From positions 1 to 46,474 of the forward strand of contig URNB01000005.1 of NCBI GenBank assembly GCA_900549055.1: 46,474 bases of DNA, given 5' to 3'. Below are positions 40,879 through 46,474 of this stretch, piece by piece; the stretch's first letter is position 1, and each line of letters starts with the position of its first letter. The notes below the pieces were generated by a model. It was not told where the DNA came from and did no database searches. It worked only from the letters and a program-made list of their open reading frames with translations. Source of the stretch: an uncultured Oscillospiraceae bacterium. Lineage in GTDB: Bacteria; Bacillota; Clostridia; Oscillospirales; Acutalibacteraceae. Position numbers and translations under genes: made by a program.

Positions 40879-40906
40879 ACCTATTTTTCAACCACTGCAT
40901 AAAATA
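40879..40906 (+). promoter_or_regulatory. Sigma-K-like sporulation promoter
   Basis: AC at 40879-40880, 17 bases, then CATAAAATA at 40898-40906, a full match to the mother-cell sigma-K pattern AC-N17-CATANNNTA. It precedes the spore-related pair by 19 bases. Checking would be by sporulation-time transcript mapping. Confidence 0.55.
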
Positions 40907-40924
40907 TCAACGGGGTGATAATGC

Positions 40925-41398
40925 ATGGATAGATCCTTAATAGAAAAATACAAAAACGATATGCTGAAAAAATACGGCTCGTCAGCCGCGGAAGAGACAA
41001 CCGCCGCCGCACCGGAAAAGGGCAGACTTTCCGCAAATGTCACTTCGGTTGCGAATATTTACCCGGTCAGGGGCGCCAGGGTGACGGTTTTCACAGGCTC
41101 GCCCGACAGCATGACGGTTCTGGACAGCGCCGTAACCGACGAAAGCGGCAAAACGCGCGTTTTTTTGCTGGATGCGCCTCCGAAATCGCTTTCAATGACA
41201 TCGGGCGCGCCCGCCCTGCCGTATACACTTTACAATCTGCTGATTTCGGCCGACGGCTTTCTTGACAACATACATCTGAACATACCCGTATTTTCGGGAA
41301 TAGCCTCGGTGCAGAGATCCGATATGCTGCCGAAGGCAGTTGCGGGCGGCAGAACCGACCCGATAATCTTTAACGAATTTTCATCGTTTGAGCTTTAA
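40925..41398 (+). CDS. Carboxypeptidase-regulatory-like small protein, sporulation-associated
   Basis: 157 residues without a signal peptide. A charged N-terminal helix (LIEKYKNDMLKKYG) is followed by a beta-sandwich-like domain: ANVTSVANIYPVRGARVTVF, TDESGKTRVFLLDAPP, LYNLLISADGFLDNIHLNIPVF, which resembles the CarboxypepD_reg fold that often serves as a binding module. I do not recognise a named gene. It is the first gene of a two-gene operon with a SpoIID-like protein, with GGGGTGAT before the ATG and a sigma-K-like promoter upstream, so a spore-cortex or coat role is inferred. Confidence 0.7.
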   Translation: MDRSLIEKYKNDMLKKYGSSAAEETTAAAPEKGRLSANVTSVANIYPVRGARVTVFTGSPDSMTVLDSAVTDESGKTRVFLLDAPPKSLSMTSGAPALPYTLYNLLISADGFLDNIHLNIPVFSGIASVQRSDMLPKAVAGGRTDPIIFNEFSSFEL

Positions 41399-41410
41399 GG
41401 AGGGAATATT

Positions 41411-42778
41411 ATGCCGAACATAACAGCCCCGGTAATACCCGAAACCGTGACGGTGCATTTGGGCGCGCCCGATTCTGCTGCACAAAACGTGGTGGTGCCG
41501 TTTGTTGATTACATTAAAAATGTCGCCTCAAGCGAAATTTACCCTACCTGGCCCGAAAACGCGCTCCGCGCCAATATTTACGCCATTATAAGCTTTGTGC
41601 TGAATCGAATTTACACGGAATGGTACCGCTCGCGCGGGTATGACTTTGACATAACCAATTCCACAAGATACGATCAGGCGTTTGTTCCGGATAGGGATAT
41701 CTTTGAAAACATAAACGATATTGTGGACGAAATATTCGATGAATATGTGGTGAGAGAAGGCAGCATTCAGCCGCTTTTCACACAGTTCTGCAACGGCACC
41801 ACCTCTACATGCGCGGGGCTGTCGCAGTGGGGAACCGTTCCGCTTGCGGAGCAGGGACTGTCACCCCTTGAAATACTGAAAAGCTTTTACGGCGACGATA
41901 TTCGGATTCTTACCGATACGCCTGTTGATTCGGTCGGCGAATCGTATCCCGGCGAGCCGCTCCGCCCCGGAGACGATTCAAACAGCGTAAAGGTGATACA
42001 GACCGAGCTTAACCGCATAGCTCAGAATTACCCGGCAATACCGAAAATCCGCCTTGAAAACGGTTTTTTCGGGGTGGATACCGAGGATGCCGTGCGGGAG
42101 TTTCAGCGCATATTCTCCCTGCCGGTATCGGGCGAGGTGGATAAAGCCACCTGGTACAGAATAAAAAGATATTATAACGGTGTAAAGCAGCTTTCCGAGC
42201 TTACAAGCGAGGGCATAACCGTCGGAGAGGCGTCTCTTCCCTACGCGCCCGAGCTTTCCGCGGGAATGGAGGGAATCCCCGTCAGGGCGCTGCAATATTA
42301 TATGGATGTCATAGCATACCTGAATCCCGAGCTCGACCCGATAACGGTAACCGGCGTGTTCGACCCCGCAACGGTTCAGGCGGTTGAAAATTTTCAGCGC
42401 TTCTACGGTCTGCCCGTGACCGGAAGGGCAAACGCGGCGCTTTGGAACATTCTGAACCGCGAATACCGCGCAAGCGTACAGTCGCTGCCCGCAGGCTATG
42501 AAAACGGGCTTGCCAAGATATATCCCGGATATATTTTAAGCGTAGGCTCACAGGGGGAAAGCGTCAACGATATTCAGACCTATCTTTCCTATATAGGCAG
42601 GGTGTATCCGGAAATCCCAGAAATTCCCGTAACCGGTTATTACGGCACGCAGACGCGCGACGCGGTCTATACCTTTCAGCGCCTTTTCGGTCTGCCGCAA
42701 AGCGGACTTGTGGGCTTTAACACCTGGTTCGGCATAGCGAACGAATACAATACCCTTAAGGCAGACGAACAGGATTAG
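41411..42778 (+). CDS. SpoIID-like protein with three peptidoglycan-binding domains
   Basis: 455 residues. Residues about 27-168 follow the SpoIID/LytB pattern: VVVPFVDYIKNVASSEIYP, where Glu42 takes the place of the SpoIID catalytic Glu, WPENALRANIYAI, RYDQAFVPDRD, a Cys pair C127 and C134 and GLSQWGTVPLAEQG and LEILKSFYG. Three PG_binding_1 repeats follow (about 185-260, 283-352, 375-448), each with a VxxIQ/L core, a FQRxF/Y core and a terminal W. SpoIID is a lytic transglycosylase in engulfment; this protein combines such a domain with wall-binding repeats and has no signal peptide, as in spore cortex-lytic proteins. Gene 12 bases after its partner. Confidence 0.8.
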   Translation: MPNITAPVIPETVTVHLGAPDSAAQNVVVPFVDYIKNVASSEIYPTWPENALRANIYAIISFVLNRIYTEWYRSRGYDFDITNSTRYDQAFVPDRDIFENINDIVDEIFDEYVVREGSIQPLFTQFCNGTTSTCAGLSQWGTVPLAEQGLSPLEILKSFYGDDIRILTDTPVDSVGESYPGEPLRPGDDSNSVKVIQTELNRIAQNYPAIPKIRLENGFFGVDTEDAVREFQRIFSLPVSGEVDKATWYRIKRYYNGVKQLSELTSEGITVGEASLPYAPELSAGMEGIPVRALQYYMDVIAYLNPELDPITVTGVFDPATVQAVENFQRFYGLPVTGRANAALWNILNREYRASVQSLPAGYENGLAKIYPGYILSVGSQGESVNDIQTYLSYIGRVYPEIPEIPVTGYYGTQTRDAVYTFQRLFGLPQSGLVGFNTWFGIANEYNTLKADEQD

Positions 42779-42872
42779 CTTCGGTGCAGAAAACATAAGC
42801 TTATAGGCATACCGAAACAAATAAAATTCGTTTTCGCACATCATTTTTATCACCGTTGATTATTATATATCA

Positions 42873-42931
42873 ATATAACCATAAATGCAATCACTTAAGG
42901 TTATATAACTGAAACCATAAATGGGTATAAT
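42873..42931 (+). promoter_or_regulatory. Repeats and -10 box upstream of the RHH mini-gene
   Basis: AACCATAAATG occurs as a direct repeat at 42877-42887 and 42913-42923; ATATAACC (42873-42880) and GGTTATAT (42899-42906) form an 8-bp inverted repeat. TATAAT lies at 42926-42931. The layout suggests autoregulation by the small DNA-binding protein. Confidence 0.45.
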
Positions 42932-42950
42932 ATTGGTTAAGGGTGATAAT

Positions 42951-43133
42951 GTGTTTAAGATAGATAATGAGCTTAAAAGTGCAAATATTCCGCGCACCGT
43001 GCGTTTTACCGAGCCGCTTTTTGAAAAGCTCAACAAAACGGCGGCGGAAAACGGCATTTCTTTTAATTTATTGGTTTTGCAGTGCTGTAAGTATGCGCTT
43101 GACGATATGCGGGAGGACGAGTCGGCAATTTAG
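42951..43133 (+). CDS. Ribbon-helix-helix (CopG/Arc-like) mini-protein, GTG start
   Basis: 60 residues from GTG at 42951. The pattern IPRTVRFTEPLFEKLNKTAAENGISFNLLVLQCCKYAL is the beta-strand/helix/helix of RHH DNA-binding proteins, which bind as dimers and normally repress their own operon or partner toxins. No toxin gene adjoins it. The GTG has GGGTGAT just upstream and lies after the predicted transcript start, so it is preferred over an ATG at 42921 that would sit in the promoter. Terminated by the hairpin at 43198-43242. Confidence 0.75.
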   Translation: MFKIDNELKSANIPRTVRFTEPLFEKLNKTAAENGISFNLLVLQCCKYALDDMREDESAI

Positions 43134-43197
43134 ATATCGGAAATACAAAATCTCAATTACGGTACGGATATTAAAATTTTGAATTGAATCAAGTCTG

Positions 43198-43242
43198 CAA
43201 CAGCCCCTATGTCACGGCAAAGTCATGGCATAGGGGCTGTTG
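43198..43242. terminator. Bidirectional terminator
   Basis: CAACAGCCCCTATG (43198-43211) pairs perfectly with CATAGGGGCTGTTG (43229-43242), a 14-bp stem with a 17-nt loop. It separates the convergent RHH gene and the amidase gene. Confidence 0.75.
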
Positions 43243-43270
43243 ATATTAAACCTTCGGAATCCGGTATCTG

Positions 43271-45337
43271 TTATTGTATCGAGCGGAAATGATCCACTAT
43301 TCCGCGGGTTATCGCCTTTGCCTTTTCGGTATTTTTGGCGTCGTTTCTAATTATAGAAAAGTCCGAGGAATTGGACATAAATCCGTTTTCCGTAAGCACT
43401 ACGGGGCATGTGGTTATGCGGCACATAAAGTAATAGTGCCAGTTGAATATAAAATCCGAATAAAGCGGCGTGGCTTTGGTCTGCGCCAAAACAAACTCCG
43501 ACGGCTTTTTGGAAAACGCGTTTGAATAATACGCACCGAAGCCCTTCGCTCCCCCGTTCACAGAGGAATTATGGTGCACCGCAATGCAGTAATCCGGTTT
43601 TTCGCGCTTTAGAATCGAGATTTTATCGAAGGTTGAGCTTGTGGTATCTCCGGTTCTGGTCATTATCACCTTGGCTCCGGTTTTTTCAAGCTCTGCCTTT
43701 ATTTTTTCGGCAAGCTTAAGATTTGCAACCTTTTCGCAATAGCTGTTTGCAAAGCTTCCGAGCCCCGCAGCTCCGCCGTCCCTTCCGCCGTGACCTACAT
43801 CTATAAGTATCTTCGCGCCGTTCAGATTAAAGCCGTATTCGTTATCGGCAGCGGTAATCTTCCTCGGATTCAGGAAAGTAAATACCAGCTGTCCGTCCTT
43901 ATTATAGGCACAGTCCCAGCCGTAAAATGCCCCCTGCTTTTTAAGGAAAAGCCGCAGGGTATAATCGCGCACTGCCGTGCCGCCGGCATTCATATTTTTG
44001 ATAACCTCCGCTCTTTCAAACAGCGGATTGTCCTCGGGTATTGCAATTTCACCCTCAAACACCGTCGCATAGCAGAAGGTAATATCTATATATCTGAATG
44101 TAACGCTTGACACATTGTAATTCTGTGTTGACGGATTAGCATACGCCTGCGGCAGAAGATCGAAATAGAAGGGTGCCTTCCAATCCGTATTCACCGTCAG
44201 CACGGTGTGCGTATCGCCGTTTTCAATTACCGCCGCCTTGATTTCGTTATGATCCGGCAGTGTGCCTATATACTGCTTTGTTATCGTCTTGTAGCCTGTA
44301 TTCGGCTTATCGCGGGTCTGCTTGTAAACACGGTAGCCCGCCCGCAGGGTTACATATTCGTTTTTGACCGAGCCGCTTTCGTAAATAACCGGATTGGGTG
44401 ATGAATAATCCACCGTTCCGCACGGCAGATAATTGTTGGTGGGTCTTGACCAGTCAACCGAGCCGTTTTTAAGGGACGCGGCGGAAACATTGCCGTCAAA
44501 GGTCTCAGCGGTTTCGCCCACTATTTCGGCAATATAGCCCGAGCCGACATTCATATATCTTCCGCCGGTCGGAGTCGCCTTCGGGTCGTAATCCACTATA
44601 ACATCGCTTTTTTTGCAGGTTATGGCGCCCGATGAAAAGCTTTCGCTTTTGCCGGCGTGCGTTGCCTTAAACACAATTTTTCCGAGATTTATATCCTGCG
44701 CGTTATCCTTCGGCAGCTCGAAAACGCCGTTGAAGGAAATAAAATCGGATTTTTCATCGTTGCTGTTGTCGGCGGCGGTAAGCGTGATTGTTTTACCGTT
44801 GAATGCGGCGGTCACACTGCTGCCGCGGCGCGCCTTAACATTTACTACAAGGGTAGCTCCGCTCGGATAGGTCTGCACCTTTGAAGGCGAATAGCTTTCA
44901 ATTATAACATATCTGTAATTGACCGTGTAGGTTTTGGTCTCGCCCTTATGCTCAAACGTAAAAACATTTTTGCCGACATTGAGGTTGGCGCTGTATGTAA
45001 ACGATCCGTCCTCTGTGCGCTCAATCGCCGTTCCGTTTACGGTCAGCGGCTCTTCCCTGTCGGATGTGCCGGAGAAAGTAAATTCCGGCGCGGTCACGCT
45101 TATAACGGATTTTTCGGGGGATGATATAACCAGGCGTATACCGTTATCGACCGGGGCAGGTGGCTCTGAGCTCACCGCCTGTACCGCGGAGGAGGATGAC
45201 GACGGAGGATTGTCAAGCCGTGCGTCAGCCGCGTGCGATCCCGCCTTTAAAATAAACAGGACCGCCGCCACGGCAACAGCGGCAGCCGCCAATGCCGCCG
45301 CGGAAATGATAAGCGTTTTTTTGAGAGTTGAGTTCAT
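43271..45337 (-). CDS. N-acetylmuramoyl-L-alanine amidase (Amidase_3), membrane-anchored
   Basis: 688 residues. N-terminal helix (LIISAAALAAAAVAVAAVLFIL, about 8-30), a Ser/Pro-rich linker, several Ig-like or beta segments (about 70-480; VTAPEFTFSGTSD, KNVFTFEHKGETKTYTVNY), and a C-terminal zinc amidase domain from about 513: ILIDVGHGGRDGG with the zinc His, a CEKVANLKLAEKI segment holding the zinc Glu, IAVHHNSS with the second His and VVLTENGFMSN with the catalytic Glu. It cleaves the bond between MurNAc and L-Ala in peptidoglycan. GGCGAGG before the ATG. It follows dut by 28 bases on the minus strand. The long beta region is not assigned to a named family. Confidence 0.9.
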   Translation of the reverse strand: MNSTLKKTLIISAAALAAAAVAVAAVLFILKAGSHAADARLDNPPSSSSSAVQAVSSEPPAPVDNGIRLVISSPEKSVISVTAPEFTFSGTSDREEPLTVNGTAIERTEDGSFTYSANLNVGKNVFTFEHKGETKTYTVNYRYVIIESYSPSKVQTYPSGATLVVNVKARRGSSVTAAFNGKTITLTAADNSNDEKSDFISFNGVFELPKDNAQDINLGKIVFKATHAGKSESFSSGAITCKKSDVIVDYDPKATPTGGRYMNVGSGYIAEIVGETAETFDGNVSAASLKNGSVDWSRPTNNYLPCGTVDYSSPNPVIYESGSVKNEYVTLRAGYRVYKQTRDKPNTGYKTITKQYIGTLPDHNEIKAAVIENGDTHTVLTVNTDWKAPFYFDLLPQAYANPSTQNYNVSSVTFRYIDITFCYATVFEGEIAIPEDNPLFERAEVIKNMNAGGTAVRDYTLRLFLKKQGAFYGWDCAYNKDGQLVFTFLNPRKITAADNEYGFNLNGAKILIDVGHGGRDGGAAGLGSFANSYCEKVANLKLAEKIKAELEKTGAKVIMTRTGDTTSSTFDKISILKREKPDYCIAVHHNSSVNGGAKGFGAYYSNAFSKKPSEFVLAQTKATPLYSDFIFNWHYYFMCRITTCPVVLTENGFMSNSSDFSIIRNDAKNTEKAKAITRGIVDHFRSIQ

Positions 45338-45364
45338 TTTCTACCTCGCCTTAAACAAACCCTT

Positions 45365-45796
45365 CTATTTAATACCCGTATGTCCGAATCCGCCTGCTCC
45401 CCGCTCCGTTTCGCTTATTTGGGAAACCGAAACGAAATCCGCTTTTTCGTATCGTGAAAAAATCACCTGCGCGATTCTGTCACCGCTATGTATCGTGTAT
45501 GGTTCCTGCCCCCAGTTAATCAGAGGAATGTTCCATTCGCCCCTGTAGTCGCTGTCCACCGTGCCGACTCCGTTTACCAGACCGATTCCGTGCTTTATGG
45601 CAAGACCGGAGCGTGCTCTGATCTGTGCCTCAACGCCTTGCGGAATTTCAACGAAAAGCCCCGTTGGCACAAGTCGCCTTTCGCCCGGCATCAAGGTAAT
45701 CGGCTCTTCGATATAGGCCCTCAAATCCGCACCCGAAGATCCTTCGGTTGCATACGCAGGAAGGGCGCCGCCTTTGCTTACAATCCTTATTTCCAT
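45365..45796 (-). CDS. dut: dUTP diphosphatase
   Basis: 143-residue trimeric dUTPase that turns dUTP into dUMP and PPi. All five motifs are seen: GSSGADLRAY, PTGLFVEIPQG, ARSGLAIKHGIGLVNGVGTVDSDYRGE (with the catalytic Asp and Tyr), GDRIAQVIF and the flexible terminal RGAGGFGHTG. The ATG at 45796 has GGAG about six bases upstream and is chosen over an in-frame TTG at 45808. It overlaps the end of the M16 peptidase gene by ten bases, so the two are probably translated together. Confidence 0.95.
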   Translation of the reverse strand: MEIRIVSKGGALPAYATEGSSGADLRAYIEEPITLMPGERRLVPTGLFVEIPQGVEAQIRARSGLAIKHGIGLVNGVGTVDSDYRGEWNIPLINWGQEPYTIHSGDRIAQVIFSRYEKADFVSVSQISETERGAGGFGHTGIK

Positions 45797-46474
45797 GCTC
45801 TGCTCCAATCAAATCTCTTATCTGTAACCGCAACTCCCGTGTAACGATGCGGGTCGCATATAAGCATCTTAACTTCGTCGATATCCTCAAGGCTGACGCT
45901 GTCAATTTCCGATATAATCTCCTCCGGAGTATAGACTCTGTCGAGGAGAGTGACATTTTTGCCGTTTGCAAACATTCTGCTTGCAACATTTTCCTGACCG
46001 AAAATAAAACTGCTCTTGAGCTGTTCTTTCGACATGGAAAGTTCGTCCTGTGTAACACCGTCTCTTTTCAGAATCATCAATTCTTCTTCGATTCCGGCAA
46101 GCGCATGTCTGATTTTATCGTGACCCACACCCGCATAAATCAGGTAATATCCATCTGAGGAGAAAGAACTGGAAACGGAGTAAACGCTGTATGCAAGACC
46201 TTTTTCTTCTCGTATGTTTTGGAAGAGCCTTGAACTCATGCTTCCGCCCATGATATTGTTCAGTACCTGAAAAGCGTAGATTCGCTTGTCGCTAAGCGGA
46301 AGACCCTTCGCGGCAAGGCAGATGTGAGACTGCTGAATGTCTTTTACCATTACTTTGAAACTTCTCTCGTGCTCGTTCGGTCCCAGTTCCGGACATTCCT
46401 TGGAAGCTGCCATGGAGCTGAATTTATCCTCCAGAAAATCACAAAATGCCTCTTCGTCAAAGTTTCCGGCAACC
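45787..46474 (-). CDS. M16 (insulinase/pitrilysin) peptidase, C-terminal part, open at window edge
   Basis: The minus-strand frame runs to the window end without a start, giving 228 codons of the C-terminal half. At the edge it reads VAGNFDEEAFCDFLEDKFSS, the usual linker into the second M16 domain, then VLNNIMGGSMSSRLFQNIREEKGLAYSVYS, SDGYYLIYAGVG and SKEQLKSSFIFGQENVASRM, typical of the inactive C-terminal M16 domain (YmxG/PqqL type). The zinc HxxEH motif would be in the missing N-terminal part. An ATG at 46413 is internal. It precedes dut with a ten-base overlap. Confidence 0.9.
   Translation of the reverse strand, partial: VAGNFDEEAFCDFLEDKFSSMAASKECPELGPNEHERSFKVMVKDIQQSHICLAAKGLPLSDKRIYAFQVLNNIMGGSMSSRLFQNIREEKGLAYSVYSVSSSFSSDGYYLIYAGVGHDKIRHALAGIEEELMILKRDGVTQDELSMSKEQLKSSFIFGQENVASRMFANGKNVTLLDRVYTPEEIISEIDSVSLEDIDEVKMLICDPHRYTGVAVTDKRFDWSRAWK

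Noticed and set aside
42921..42950. ATG at 42921 as the start of the RHH gene
   Set aside because: It overlaps the TATAAT and the direct repeat and has no ribosome site; the GTG at 42951 does.
1..46474. tRNA, rRNA or prophage content
   Set aside because: Intergenic stretches were read and no cloverleaf, rRNA block, integrase or phage structural gene was seen.

Overview
The window looks like chromosomal DNA of a spore-forming, anaerobic member of the Clostridia, probably the Oscillospirales/Ruminococcaceae side. Reasons: firmicute-type genes (RicT, DacF-like carboxypeptidase, firmicute-type GalT, GldA/F/G-DUF4340 ABC cluster, AEC transporter), strong Shine-Dalgarno sites with several TTG/GTG starts, an electron-transferring flavoprotein, and a sporulation-type SpoIID/peptidoglycan-binding pair behind a sigma-K-like promoter. 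Species assignment is inference. I saw no tRNA, rRNA, CRISPR array or prophage.

Layout. 1-299: right end of an interspersed MITE-like repeat and a gene-free stretch. 300-3087 (minus): trpS-holB-ricT. 3247-6351 (plus): dacF-like carboxypeptidase, pgi, small P-loop protein. 6538-8428 (minus): greA and a CNNM/HlyC transporter-like protein. 8703-9404: orphan OmpR-type response regulator whose phospho-acceptor Asp is Glu. 9401-10240 (minus): RpiR-type regulator, divergent from the main accessory locus. 10387-19787 (plus): eight tightly packed genes: FucI-like isomerase, GlcD-like FAD dehydrogenase, GlcF-like Fe-S protein with ruined CCG domains, class II aldolase, PfkB kinase, IolB, FGGY kinase and a one-polypeptide EtfB-EtfA fusion. 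19788-20240: gene-poor, hairpin-rich stretch ending in terminators. 20241-28517 (minus): GH25 lysozyme lipoprotein, COG2509 FAD protein, then DUF4340/GldG/permease/ATPase. 28609-34906 (minus): murC-alaX-capA-galT-AEC transporter. 34995-36176 (plus): CCA-adding enzyme. 36177-36708: DnaA-box-like motifs, a terminator and a complete 268-bp TA-bounded MITE. 36702-40838 (minus): anti-sigma/sigma pair, asnB, aldose epimerase. 40925-43133 (plus): sporulation pair and a ribbon-helix-helix mini-gene. 43271-46474 (minus): amidase, dUTPase, M16 peptidase (cut by the window).

The most interesting part is 9401-19787. The enzymes suggest that a sugar or sugar acid is isomerised, phosphorylated and cleaved by an aldolase, while a GlcD/Fe-S/Etf module oxidises a hydroxy-acid-like intermediate and passes electrons to a soluble flavoprotein carrier. 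IolB, a PfkB kinase and a class II aldolase mimic the lower half of myo-inositol breakdown, but the upper-half enzymes IolG, IolE and IolD are absent, as is any transporter. I cannot name the substrate. The combination with a fused ETF does not match a pathway I recognise and is my candidate for an undescribed system.
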